The position numbers and the translations under genes were made by a program. Under the pieces are notes generated by a model. That model ran no database searches. It was not told where the DNA came from and saw only the letters and a list, made by a program, of their open reading frames with translations. 64,000 nt of DNA from Anagrus nilaparvatae (lineage: Eukaryota; Arthropoda; Insecta; Hymenoptera; Mymaridae): NCBI GenBank assembly GCA_022575985.1, contig JAKSXM010000247.1, positions 6,409,501 through 6,473,500 on the forward strand. The letters are read 5' to 3'. Below, piece after piece: positions 33,771 through 44,122 of this stretch (positions are counted from its first letter, which is position 1; each line of letters starts with the position of its first letter).

Positions 33771-36700
33771 TCAAAATACTCTTATGACCATATCATAATC
33801 ATCTTGAGTAGGGTTTATTTGGTGTCTACTCAACACATTCACAGCGTACATTATGTCAGGCCTCGTCACGTTAGCTAAATATGATAGCGAGCCTACGGCT
33901 TCCCTATATTGAAAGTTTTCTTCAGTGGCTGTTTTTGCAAGTGTTTCATCATCATCATTCCCTTCTCGATCTCGTCTTTTTCGATTTGCAGTTTGTCGAG
34001 TGACCATTGGAGTTCTTTGTGAACGAGTTTCACTAAACCCAAATCGCTTAAGCATTTTATTTATGTAATCTTCCTGAGTCAAATTAATTATTTTATCTTT
34101 TCTATTACGTTTGATATTTATACCAAGAAAACTTTTCGGTTCTCCCAGATCGGTCATTTCAAATTCCTTTTTCAAGCTCATCTTTATTTGTTCTAATTTA
34201 TTCGCGTCGTTGCTAGCTATGAGCATATCGTCAACATATAAAATGAGTATGACGAATTTGTTACCTTCTCGCCAAGTGAACAAGCATGGTTCATTCGTGT
34301 GAGCTGAAAGTCCGATTTTTGAAGCTGCTTCAGAAAAGCGTTCATTCCACTTCTTAGGACTTATTTTCAACCCATATAATGCCTTCTGAATCTTACAAAC
34401 ATTATTTGCTCTACACTCGTCTGACACATCTATTCCCTCTGGAATTTCCATGAAAACTTCATTATCGATTTCTCCATTAAGAAATGCTGTTTTCACGTCC
34501 ATTTGACACACATCGAGATCATATTTATTTATAATAGCCAGAACTGAACGTATTAGTGCGAGTCTAGAAACAGGGGCATATGTTTCACGTAAATCATATT
34601 CATTCTTATCTTTGAACCCTCGAATAACTAACCTCGCCTTATGCTTAACATTGCCACCTATCTCTGTCTTTTTCTTTAATACCCATCTAGAATCTATAAT
34701 ATTTGGTCTACGACCATTTTGATCTGACTTTGGTCTCTCAACGATTTTCCAAACGTTATTTTTATTCATAGATTCTAACTCGTCTAGAATGGCCAATTTC
34801 CATTTTCTTTTCTCAGTCGATCGCATAGCTTCCCTATAAGAAACTGGATCTTTATTGATTCTAGTAAGCAACGCATGGTAGGACTCATCTTCTATAATTT
34901 CAGTCTCATCATCTGATTCATTCACATCTTTTAGTAATACTGTTTTCTTTGGTCTACCTCTTTGTCTCTTCACTACTCCCTCCGTTCTTTGCACCTCATC
35001 GTTAGTATCTTTAGATTCTTTATCAAATTCTACGAACCATTTTTCTTTGTCAATCTCATCAAATGCAGTTTCCCAATTAACAACATCATTTTTCCTATAT
35101 TTATCTCCAAAAACCAATTTCTCATTAAATCTCACATCTCGGCTTTCATAGAATTTTCCCTCTTCAGACTTAAGTAAAATGTAAGCGGTGGATTTATAAC
35201 CAACCAAAATTGTTCTCATCGCTACTTTTCTAAATTTAGGGCCGTTTCTTCTCTGAATTATCATATAAGCTAAGCAACCAAATTGTTTGATTTGACTTAA
35301 GTTTATTTTAAACTTATTATTGTATACACGCAAAGGTATATTCATATCAAGAGATTTATGGGGAGTTCGATTGTAAGCGTACACAGCTGCGCCTAAAGCC
35401 AAGTCCCACATGTTTTCAGGAAGTTTCGCATCATACATATAAGAACGCACCTTTTTCTGAATTGTTTGATTAAATCTCTCAGCCGAACCGTTATGTTGAG
35501 GAGTATCAGGACAAGCAAGTTGTAATTCTGCACCTAGCTGGTCTATATAATTTTTAGTTTCTCCTCCAGTAAATTCAGTACCTTGATCAGATCTAAGGTA
35601 ACAAACTTTCGCATCTCGTCCTAGCATGTTTCTAGCACTCTTAACAAATGATTTAAGACATTTTCCGGTCTCATCTTTAGTTTTCATAGCATACGCCATA
35701 GCCACCTTTGAGTAATCATCAATAAAGACTGAAATAAAGCGATACCTCTTAGGATATGCTTTAGGACTTATAGGACCCATAATATCTGAATGAATAATTT
35801 GCAAGGGTTCACTTGCTTTAAGTCTTATTGAATTAAAAGGTAATTTCCTCATCTTTGCTATCAAACACACCTCGCAATCTAGAATTGACTTGTCAAATTT
35901 CACGTTATTTAACTCTGTGTTTTCAGGGAAGAGCTTTTGAAGTCTCTTTAAATAATCAATTGATGCATGACCTAATCTCACGTGCCATAACATCGCTTTG
36001 TTTTGTTTAATAAATTGATTATAATTTTTCCAAATATTTATATCTAAGTCCGTTTCGCATTCCATTTCTTTGTCAGAAGATGGCTCGTCAGGATTGTGTA
36101 AAACTCTATCGATTACACTAGTTTCTAGAACAGAATCACGTAAATCTACAATGTTTTCTGTTTCAACCGCATCTCTCATCTCAATATTTTCATCAGAGTT
36201 ATTTTGATTTTCAAACATATTTACATTTTCAATCTCATCTATACTACAATTTGTATTTTTATTGGCTATGTTATACTGGCGTTTGCTTCGAGTTGTTAAA
36301 TATGCTATTATTTTATTATTCAGGGTTTCTAATTCAATATCATTTTGCATGTTAGACTTATCAATTTGAAATTCAATTTTCCAATAAGGCTTATCATAAA
36401 TGCCAGAAATAAATAATTTATTAGATACGGGATCGTAAATGTCGATTTTTTCGTTATCTAAATAAATAGCTAATCCCTCATCAGCAAAATTTCTAAGAGA
36501 GAGTAAATTTTCAGATAACCCTTCTGCACATATTACATTATTTAATCTTATCGTATTCTCATCATTCTCGGCTTCTATAGAACCTACTCCCTCCGAATCG
36601 ATATTCGCGGACTCATCTTTATTTGCGCATTGTATGATATTGCTTTGATTCTCATCTAAGGTTTTAAAAATTAATTTCGAATTGGTCAGATGTTCTGTAG

Positions 36701-36803
36701 CTCCAGAATCGGCTAAGAACTCTGCTAATAATTTATTTCGATTTGTGGATTTTATATGTGTCACGTCATTATATTTAATTATATCTACATTTAAAGCATG
36801 CAA
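33771..36803 (-). CDS. Copia polyprotein: protease, integrase, reverse transcriptase
   Basis: A 1,010-codon open frame. Aspartic protease (about residues 25-110): [17 protein letters not shown]-pre-integrase (about 270-320): [11 protein letters not shown] with a C-x2-C zinc pair. Integrase (about 330-500): [18 protein letters not shown] and [10 protein letters not shown] give the D-D-E triad. Reverse transcriptase (about 680-930): [13 protein letters not shown] and [10 protein letters not shown], the YxDD catalytic box. The frame ends early at the TGA before RNase H. It reverse-transcribes and integrates element RNA in insects' copia elements. This copy could only make a protein lacking RNase H, and its gag is broken. 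The true start is probably a continuation from gag rather than the methionine at 36,803. Confidence 0.93.
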   Translation of the reverse strand: MHALNVDIIKYNDVTHIKSTNRNKLLAEFLADSGATEHLTNSKLIFKTLDENQSNIIQCANKDESANIDSEGVGSIEAENDENTIRLNNVICAEGLSENLLSLRNFADEGLAIYLDNEKIDIYDPVSNKLFISGIYDKPYWKIEFQIDKSNMQNDIELETLNNKIIAYLTTRSKRQYNIANKNTNCSIDEIENVNMFENQNNSDENIEMRDAVETENIVDLRDSVLETSVIDRVLHNPDEPSSDKEMECETDLDINIWKNYNQFIKQNKAMLWHVRLGHASIDYLKRLQKLFPENTELNNVKFDKSILDCEVCLIAKMRKLPFNSIRLKASEPLQIIHSDIMGPISPKAYPKRYRFISVFIDDYSKVAMAYAMKTKDETGKCLKSFVKSARNMLGRDAKVCYLRSDQGTEFTGGETKNYIDQLGAELQLACPDTPQHNGSAERFNQTIQKKVRSYMYDAKLPENMWDLALGAAVYAYNRTPHKSLDMNIPLRVYNNKFKINLSQIKQFGCLAYMIIQRRNGPKFRKVAMRTILVGYKSTAYILLKSEEGKFYESRDVRFNEKLVFGDKYRKNDVVNWETAFDEIDKEKWFVEFDKESKDTNDEVQRTEGVVKRQRGRPKKTVLLKDVNESDDETEIIEDESYHALLTRINKDPVSYREAMRSTEKRKWKLAILDELESMNKNNVWKIVERPKSDQNGRRPNIIDSRWVLKKKTEIGGNVKHKARLVIRGFKDKNEYDLRETYAPVSRLALIRSVLAIINKYDLDVCQMDVKTAFLNGEIDNEVFMEIPEGIDVSDECRANNVCKIQKALYGLKISPKKWNERFSEAASKIGLSAHTNEPCLFTWREGNKFVILILYVDDMLIASNDANKLEQIKMSLKKEFEMTDLGEPKSFLGINIKRNRKDKIINLTQEDYINKMLKRFGFSETRSQRTPMVTRQTANRKRRDREGNDDDETLAKTATEENFQYREAVGSLSYLANVTRPDIMYAVNVLSRHQINPTQDDYDMVIRVF

Positions 36804-37339
36804 AAGATTTGAATTACCTGGTCTTTCTGGACTCTTATTTTCTTGGTTTGTACCTTTTGGTTTATAACCTCCTCTACCTCGTCCTCTAAAATTTCCCCGA
36901 CCTCTTTGATTACTAAACTTGGGCCGTTTGTTATTTGATTCGTTATTTGAATCGCCACTCTTTCTTTTAAAACCCCGACCACCACCATTATTGTTATTAT
37001 TATTGTTATTACCTCGTCTATTAAAATTTTCCTGCCTTTTTCTTCTCGTCGTTTGGGGCAGTTATAGCTTTTATGATTGGTAAACTGATCACATCCATAA
37101 CACAGCTTTTTCGCATCTGTACGATTACACTGCTTTCCTATGTGACCATAAGCATCACAGTTATAGCATCGCATCTCGTTGTTGTCCACTGGTCGCGCCG
37201 CTAAGGCTTGACTAGATTGCCCAGATGTTGCCCTATTTGACCCATCAACTCTTCTTTGCGCATCAATCTGTATAAGATAACGTTTTAGGTCATCATATGA
37301 CAATCTATTACCAGTTAGACTTGTGTTTAAATAATCCAA
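36791..37339 (-). pseudogene. Copia gag C-terminal part with CCHC zinc knuckle
   Basis: It has CYNCDAYGHIGKQC (C-x2-C-x4-H-x4-C) near residue 60 and a second, cysteine-poor knuckle [15 protein letters not shown]. After about residue 100 the frame reads as an Ile/Val-rich tract. The adjacent frame instead gives an RGG/asparagine-rich basic tail leading into the protease frame, so a frameshift near 37,040 is likely. The knuckle binds element RNA. Confidence 0.8.
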
Positions 37340-37427
37340 CTGATGTACCTGAGGTAAATTTTTCTCGATGGCTTGATAAAACGCGTCTCGGATCTCTTGA
37401 TCCGATAAAGGCGGAGCACCTGGGATA

Positions 37428-38684
37428 TTATTTTAGTTTCTTATCAAATCGATCCCAGAACTCTGTAGCCTTTTCTTTATTGGGGCGATACTGTACATTA
37501 TACAATTGCTTTCTTAAGTCTACGGAAGTCATATTGTTTTCACATCTTTTTAATTCTTTAATCTTTTCTAACATTTTTCCCGGATCTTTTAAATCAAGTA
37601 TTTTATTGTGATAGATCTTATCTATACGATTAATTAAGATATCCCGAACTGTATATCTATGATCTTCTTTCGTTTTCTCATCAAGATCTTTATTTGCTTC
37701 TACTTTAGGATCTATCACATATAACAATCCTGTAGTTCTAAGTTCCGAACCGAAATAATCCATAAAATGTTCAAATCGCCATTTAGTTGTTAGTTTATAA
37801 TCACGTCGTGCACCTGAGTCTCTAGGTGACAATCCGGTCTTAATCGCATCTTTTAAATCTTTAACAATAGACTCACCGTTATTTGACTCGTTTCTTAATG
37901 AAATATTACTTTGATTTAACTTTTTAACCTCATCAGCAATTAATGATTTAATATCATTTAGATTAGGGGTACGCGTCGTTTCAGGTATCATCGTTGAATT
38001 AAACACATTTAAATTATCTGTAAGTCTTACCTCATCTCGCCTAGCGTCACGTCTTTCTAAGACTTCGATTTTTCGCTTCAAGGTTATGACCTCAGCCTTT
38101 AGATTTTTGAGCTCATCTTTCTCTTCTTTAAGATTATCAATCTTCTCATCAACTTGAAGTACCACATCATCTACGTAATCATTTAAATTCTGTAGATCAA
38201 CTTGCTGTAGTTCTCTCCAGTTTTTAAAATCATTTTTGTACTCTTCTTTTATCTCATCAGTTATTTTCTTAATTTTCTCGTCCATCATCTTTTTAATTTT
38301 TCTATCTATTAACGCATCCAATCTTTTCTTTTTCACATCTTTAGCTTTTGAATTCTCATCTGAAACAGAAAGATTTCTATTAGTTTTATTAATTTTAAAT
38401 ACATCATGGTTCTTCTGCAGCAAGAAACCACCATGTTCAACACTTTTAGTAATAAGTTTATTTTTACCGGTTGGTGGGGTCTCGGTCATTATCTCAGTTT
38501 GAGATGACGCATCTGCAAGAAACTCATCGACATTTTCTGTCTCTTCTATTCTTATCGCATCCTCGTCTTTCTTTGCATTTAGCATCTCATCATCTGTATC
38601 CCCAACCGTCTTGTGCTGGATTTGACAAGGAATCTCTAACTTTCCTCCTTGCGATTCAATATCGTCGATAGCTTTCACGATCAT
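37428..38684 (-). CDS. Copia gag N-terminal part, long coiled coil
   Basis: A 418-codon frame. Residues about 110-260 are a long highly charged coiled coil (KIKKMMDEKIKKITDEIKEE and following). Residues about 300-418 resemble the retrotransposon gag capsid fold, with a KWRFEHFMDYFG opening and a late EFWDRFDKKL. It stops at 37,428, where one extra or missing base moves the frame relative to the next gag piece. A splice acceptor is present just upstream of the first methionine (38,717-38,718), and the frame stays open back to it. The N-terminal coiled-coil part is unusual for copia gag and may be an added module. Confidence 0.75.
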   Translation of the reverse strand: MIVKAIDDIESQGGKLEIPCQIQHKTVGDTDDEMLNAKKDEDAIRIEETENVDEFLADASSQTEIMTETPPTGKNKLITKSVEHGGFLLQKNHDVFKINKTNRNLSVSDENSKAKDVKKKRLDALIDRKIKKMMDEKIKKITDEIKEEYKNDFKNWRELQQVDLQNLNDYVDDVVLQVDEKIDNLKEEKDELKNLKAEVITLKRKIEVLERRDARRDEVRLTDNLNVFNSTMIPETTRTPNLNDIKSLIADEVKKLNQSNISLRNESNNGESIVKDLKDAIKTGLSPRDSGARRDYKLTTKWRFEHFMDYFGSELRTTGLLYVIDPKVEANKDLDEKTKEDHRYTVRDILINRIDKIYHNKILDLKDPGKMLEKIKELKRCENNMTSVDLRKQLYNVQYRPNKEKATEFWDRFDKKLK

Positions 38685-39116
38685 TTTGAAATCGCTTTCT
38701 CCAATTTCAGAAGCCGCTAGTTAGGAGAAATAAAATTTTTAGTATTTTTGTTAAGAGAAAATTCCGTATTAATCTACTGAACACAAGTATGATTTTTTTA
38801 GGAACGATTGATCTATCGTACATATGAACACAATATGTATTCAAGATCAATCTTGCAAGTAAAGAAAATTTATGAACACAATAAATCCTCATATACCAGC
38901 AAACCAGCAAAGTGTTGAAAAGTTAAAAAAAAATTAACAAATAAAAAAAATTTATATATATATATATATATATTAGTTAATTTTTTTTAAAATTCCACTT
39001 AGTCATTGTTATTATTATTTTTTTTAATTAATTAAAAAAAATTGACGTCACAAAAAAAATTATCTCAATCTCAAAATAAAACTTATCAAAAAAACGGTAC
39101 TAAATATACCACACAC

Positions 39117-39225
39117 CTATCTTATATTCTCTTCCGCTTTCCGTAACTAGACGGATCACATCCTCGTCTGCTCTGACCATAACTATCTCTTCAGGATGAG
39201 CCTCTCTCAATCCCAGATTTTCATA
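39117..39225 (-). CDS. Possible upstream exon spliced to copia gag
   Basis: A 36-codon open stretch (ending ESGREYKI) is followed by a G|GTGTGTG donor at 39,115-39,116. The acceptor TTTATTTCTCCTAACTAG before 38,716 has a branch-like CTAAC and keeps the frame into gag. The upstream limit and start codon are uncertain. It could be part of the element's leader or a host or captured exon. I do not recognise the residues. Confidence 0.35.
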
Positions 39226-39230
39226 GTGGA

Positions 39231-39974
39231 ATAATAAAAGAAGTGATAGTTTTTGTCTATATGAAATATTTCATTAAAAAAAATCATCAAAATTTTATGT
39301 TTATTTAAAAAAATAACACATAAATTCTTATCTTTCTATGTATATACATGCTGTGTATGTACATATGTACATACACTCTATTTATTTATTTATCATTAAA
39401 TAATAAAATTGAATAAAAAAATAAAAATTTGAACGTTCATGCTTGTATATGTTAGCACATACAGGACACATGCACACGCATACACATACAGCAATTTTTA
39501 AAATTTTGTTAATAAGCGGGAAAAAATCCGGGCGACAAATTTCTCAGCTGTTTACCGGTAAATTTACACTTTTATTCTCTTCTTTATATAGCTATATTAT
39601 TTATCTCGTCATTTAAAATTTTTTTTAAAATTTTCGCATCCGTTGAATTTTAAAATTTTTACAAACAAAATTCGTTTTATTATTTTTCTTTTCATACAAA
39701 AGTCTTTATTTCTCTATGAATTTAAATTCTTAGTATTTCAAAGCGTCTAAAAATCCCACACATGTAAGCGCGCGTCCGCGACATAGCATATATGTGATTT
39801 TCTAGAGAATGAAAGATAAAATATAGAAAATAAAAAACACACACACACTCGCATATACTACGTGTATATTTACGAACCGGCGGAAGAAAATGAAGCCGGC
39901 ATATACTCGTCGTCTCAGCTCGCACAAAATAAAACCGGCAAAATTTCATTTTCCGGCAAAATTTCATTTTCCAA
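39231..39974. other. Spacer between copia and next P exon
   Basis: AT-rich with a CA/GT-rich stretch (39,350-39,490 and 39,835-39,860). A duplicated CCGGCAAAATTTCATTTTCC string lies at 39,935-39,972. No copia LTR match is found here. Confidence 0.4.
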
Positions 39975-40042
39975 GTTGCAAACGAACCTAAGACAACTTT
40001 AAAGCGAAACTACGATGAAGCTTTTGAAAACGAAAAATTTCG
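39975..40042 (+). CDS. Second copy of P exon 3
   Basis: Aligns with exon 3 through ANEPKTTLKRNYDEAFENEK and the GGTAAAT donor, with the same splice phase. The acceptor side (TTTTCCAAG) is weak. It may be an intragenic exon duplication or an alternative exon; only one of the two is needed for the frame. Confidence 0.6.
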
Positions 40043-40111
40043 GTAAATTATTTTATTTTTTTGTATTTTATTTCCAGATTATAAATTCATTTAACATTTT
40101 TTATTTTTCAG

Positions 40112-40415
40112 TCCTTTAGAAAAAGAAACAAAACCTTTGAATGATGAAAAAAACATTTTTTATTCAAACGCTAAAAAAAAAAGTAAAATTTTACTTTCAA
40201 GCGAAAAGTTTATCGAGACTGATTTCACTTCGGACCGAAGTTGGCAAAAATTTAAACTATTCAGAAAAGAAACAAGTCGAAATGAGAATTTGAAAAATAT
40301 GCAAATAATAAGATTTAAAAAAAATTATCTTTCTTTAAAAAGGGAAATGAAAAAACTGAAAGATAAAAAAGAAAGTTGTTTTATCGAAAAAGGAGATTCA
40401 GTAATCAAAAATAAG
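40112..40415 (+). CDS. P transposase exon 4 (coiled-coil region)
   Basis: A 304-bp exon between TTATTTTTCAG and GGTATGTC. It encodes a lysine-rich segment that includes KNYLSLKREMKKLKDKKES, a leucine-spaced helix matching the dimerising coiled coil that follows the THAP domain in P transposases. It leaves phase 0, matching exon 5. Confidence 0.85.
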
Positions 40416-40497
40416 GTATGTCAAAAATTTTTAAATGAAAATCTTAATCTAAATTAAAAAAAATTAATTTTACTAAATTATTTTATTATTTCAACAG

Positions 40498-42629
40498 CAA
40501 AAATTGCCACCTTTTATTAAAGATTTACTTGGAAGACTATCCTCAAATAACAAAACTGACAAGTATACAGATGAATTGAAAACTTTCTCAAGAGATTTGC
40601 ACTATTATTCTCCTCGTGCATATAAGTATATAAGAAAAAGTTTAGGCAAGAATTTACCACATCCTAAAACGCTTCAAAACTGGGTAAAACATATTGAATA
40701 TAAGCCAGGATTAAGTTTTGATAATATAAACTTAATAGAAGAAAAGGTAGTTCAAGCAAAAAATGATGGTAAAACTTATTAAGCATTAGAAAACGAGTTG
40801 AATGGAATGGAAAAGAATTCGTAGGATTTGTTGATTTAGGATCAGAATCGCATTTATTTGCACCACCAAAAGCCGATGAAATGCCCGCTCAGGCTACGCA
40901 TTGCTTTGTCATTCTATTAGTTTGTATTAATGGTAGTTTTAAAATGCCTATTGCCTATTATTTTATCGATGCCTTATCCGGCGATGAAAAAGGTATTTTA
41001 GTTAAAAATGCTTTAATTGAACTTGGTAAGCGTAATATTATTGTAAAATCAATGAGTTTTGACGGTATATCATCAAACATAGCTATGTGCGAATATTTAG
41101 GCGCAAAGCTGCTTCGCAGATCTGTAGATGCTGTGCAAGCAAGCTTTAAACATCCTACAACTCAAGAGGTGATCTATTTGTTTTACGATCCTAGTCATAT
41201 GATTAAACTAGTTAGGAATGTATTTGGTAATAAGGGGATAATAATTGATGAAAATAAAATTAATTCTAATGATAAAGGAAAAATAATTAATTTTAGATAC
41301 GTTATAAAAATCTTAAACCTGCAAAAAAATTTAAGACTCAGATTTGGCAACAAATTAACAAGGCGGCATATTTTTTTTCGTAATGAAGTAATGCGAGTTT
41401 TCTTAGCAACTCTATTACTAAGTACTTCTACCGCAGATACTTTAGAATATTTAGAAAAAAATGAACCAGTAAAGTCAATTAAACTTTTCCAAGGTGCGTC
41501 AACAACTGCAAAATTTTGCAGAACGTTTAATGATATTTTTGATCTTCTGAATTCAAAAAATAAATTTAATAAATCAAAAACGCGATTACCTGTTTCTGAA
41601 ACCAATATTTCTGATATTAAAAAAAAATGCGAGGGTTATATATCATATATTAAGAATTTAAAAATTAAAATAAGAACTTAAAAGGGAGAAATGATAACGA
41701 AAAGTATAATTGATTCACGTTTAAAGACCGGATATTTCGGATTCATTATTTGCTTGAGAAATCTTATTAAAATGTATGAAGAACTTCATTCTCAGAAAAT
41801 CATCTCATACTTATTAACTTTTAAATTATCACAAGATCATCTTGAGCATTTATTTGCATGCTTTAGACAAGCAAATGGATGTAACAATAATCCAACTTGT
41901 CGTCAACTAACATCGTCTTATTAAAAGTTAATGCTGCATACAAATATAGCCGTTCCTTTAACAGCAAACTGTATCCCTCAAGATAACACACTAATTCTCA
42001 GTGTTTCAGGTAAAAAAAAAGTACAAACTTCTAGTGAACCAATATCCACATTGATACCAAAAGATTTGCATGACGAATTTTTAGATTTTACTGATTCAGA
42101 TTTTCTAAGATTTTATAACAATTTTAGTAATATCAAAGAATGTTTTTCAAATGAATTTATCGATGATATAGTAGAATATATTTCGGGATCTATAGTTAAA
42201 AATATATCAAAGAAAATAAAATGTTCTGAATGCAAAAAAAAATTATTTGCTGCAAATGAAAATAAAAATTCACGATTAATAAAAATCAAAAATCGTGGTG
42301 GATTAATTTTTCCTTCTGAATTCGTAACAAAAATTTGTAAACTTGGTGAAAAAATTTTTCGTGTTCAAAAACATTATATTTTCACTATTAAAAAAATTAT
42401 TTTAACCATGACTATAGCTACAATTCAATTGCTACCAGCTTCTTTTTTCGAGGCTAACGATCATTTATATGACCAAGCCTTTTTATATGATCACCAAAAT
42501 CAATTAATTAGACTAATCTTACAAAAATATTTTGCTATACGTCTACATCATGAATGTTTCTTATTGCTCAGTGAAAAAGATAAAATTAGAATGTTAAATA
42601 AGAAAATTACCTTATTTCATGGCGAATGA
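40498..42629 (+). pseudogene. P-element transposase catalytic region, broken
   Basis: Three blocks follow the TTTCAACAG acceptor. The first (40,498-40,782) is a helix-turn-helix-like region with FSRDLHYYSPRAYKYIRK and PHPKTLQNW. The second (about 40,785-41,681) is RNase H-like, with SIRKRVEWNGKEFVGFVDLG, SMSFDG (second Asp, 41,061-41,063) and DPSHMIKLVRN (third Asp, 41,187-41,189). The third (41,682-42,629) has SQDHLEHLF (Glu, 41,844-41,846), CNNNPTCRQ and a C-terminal domain. Breaks: a deletion plus frame change at about 40,780-40,795 removes the segment with the first catalytic Asp, and stops lie at 41,679-41,681 and 41,922-41,924. It belongs with THAP9 and P transposases and cannot be active. 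Confidence 0.92.
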
Positions 42630-44079
42630 AATAATTTTTCTCAAATTTTTTCATTAATTTTATAAATTTACAATAAATTATTTTCGGCCTACTCAGTAAA
42701 GGGCAAACGGGACGCAGCTTCAGAAAAAGGTTTAACGACCATATACCAAAAACAAAAAATATAAATAATACACAACAATTAGAAAAAGTAAATACCAAGT
42801 ACGGATTACATTTAATTAATAATAACCATGACTACACAGACGACAAAATTAACAATATACATAAAAATTTAAAACCGATACACTTTTGCAATAAAGGTAA
42901 AATTTTGGATACACTAGAAGAATTTGAAATTTATAAAAATACACAAATAAATGCAAATAAATTAATTAATGATAAGTTACAAAATAAAAAAAACGTTTTA
43001 TTTGATAAAATAATAAAAAAACATATTATATAATAAAAAATAAGAAAAAGCAAAAATAAAAAATAAAAAATAAAAAGAAATGAAATAGAAAAAACCAATC
43101 AAAAAACATATTTTATATATTAACTTCCTCCTAGGGAGCACTTGCACATTAGAAAAAACAGATGTGATTTCGAACACTTATTAAAATTTTTAAAATTCTT
43201 TATTACATTATAAAACTAGAAATAAATTAAAAATCTTCATAGTATAAAATCTTCATATGTATACAAAATAAAAATTCAAAAAAAAAAAAAAAAAAATTTT
43301 TTTTTTCATTTAGTCATAAAATAATTGTGAGTCTATACAGACATAATCTAAAGTTACAATATCATATTCAAATGTTTTAAATAAATTTAGTTTAATTATA
43401 ATACAGACCTGATGATGAGAATTTATTCCTGAAACTAGTCGTCTAATTATTATACAAAAACAAGTTGTAAAAAGAAGGATCAATAAATAAATTAAAATAA
43501 ATATATTTTGATTTAATTAATTAAAAATATCATAAATTTTTAAGTTTTAGATTGTAATATTTTTATAATTTAAAAACTACATATAAACTAATTTTTTGAA
43601 AAATAATAATATAATTATTCAAAAATAAAAACAAAAAATTTATAGTTTCTTTTTTATGCATAAATAATAAATATTTTTATGTAAATGATATGACAATTGA
43701 AAATATAATTTAGTATTTAATATTTAATTACAAGATAATATAAGTGAAATATTACAAAAAACTTTTCTGTATTTAAGTTTTTGTAAAATGATATTAATAA
43801 ATAATATTTACTAAAAAAAATTGCATTTAAAAATTTGTAAACTGAAAAAAGGCAAAAGGAAAAAAAACAAAAAATTTTTTTCACACCCTGCTGTGATTAT
43901 TTTATTTTTATTGTTTCCCTTTACAGAATATTCTCCTCAATTACCTGAATATTTCCCCTCAAAGACTATCCTACTTTTAGTAACTATTAGAAAGAGTAAT
44001 CCGATAAAAACCTTGAAAAAATTTTATGTGCCTCTTTTTCTTTCTTTACAAATTTCAACTTATAGGTTTTAAATGGACT
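42630..44079. other. 3' non-coding region of the P element
   Basis: AT-rich DNA between the transposase stop and the right terminus. Apart from the ribozyme-like tail at 43.4 kb nothing is recognised. The plus-strand frame at 43,821-44,072 is low-complexity. Confidence 0.5.
43395..43510 (+). other. Penelope-like tail with hammerhead-type core
   Basis: CTGATGATGAG, an AT-rich arm, then GAAACTAGTCGTCTAAT has the conserved CUGAUGA and GAAA boxes of hammerhead ribozymes. The GAAACTAGTCGTC string is of the kind I associate with ends of Penelope-like elements. The tail ATACAAAAACAAGTTGTAAA and GGATCAATAAATAAATT is repeated, diverged, at 62,520-62,570. The stem II pairing is short, so activity is doubtful. 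No Penelope reverse transcriptase is present. Confidence 0.4.
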
Positions 44080-44109
44080 AGCTCCGTCTATATCAGTATA
44101 GTGTCTTTG
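44080..44109. repeat. Terminal inverted repeat, right end of P element
   Basis: Inverted match to 25,523-25,552. Confidence 0.85.
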
Positions 44110-44117
44110 AAAAATAT
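44110..44117. other. 8-bp target-site duplication of P element, right
   Basis: AAAAATAT, identical to 25,515-25,522. Immediately outside, the gypsy integrase frame already carries a TAA (44,123-44,125 on the minus strand). Confidence 0.9.
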
Positions 44118-44122
44118 AGGCC

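Larger units (their letters stand above)
32870..39230 (-). mobile_element. Ty1/copia retrotransposon nested in the P element
   Basis: The minus-strand order gag - protease - integrase - reverse transcriptase - RNase H is diagnostic of the copia group. It sits between P exon 3 (32,778) and the exons at 39,975/40,112, so it is intronic to the P transposase and antisense to it. The pol frame is nearly intact, whereas gag has two frame breaks and RNase H is cut off by a stop. The 5' LTR is missing or unrecognisable. Confidence 0.85.
25523..44109 (+). mobile_element. 18.6-kb P-type (THAP) DNA transposon inserted in gypsy integrase
   Basis: The ends are inverted copies. The left end reads CAAAGACACTTTATGATATA then GACG; the right end, read inward, gives CAAAGACACTATACTGATAT then AGACG. 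Exact 8-bp duplications flank them, and the gypsy coding sense resumes on either side. Inside, on the plus strand, are exons of a THAP-domain P transposase (26,940-42,629). The usual size of P elements is about 3 kb. The extra length comes from a 4.2-kb first intron full of satellites, a ~1-kb inverted-repeat element in intron 2 and a ~6.3-kb copia element before exon 4. Confidence 0.92.

Noticed and set aside
34111..36867. Plus-strand open frames inside the copia region
   Set aside because: Antisense shadows of the copia polyprotein, which has clear domains on the minus strand.
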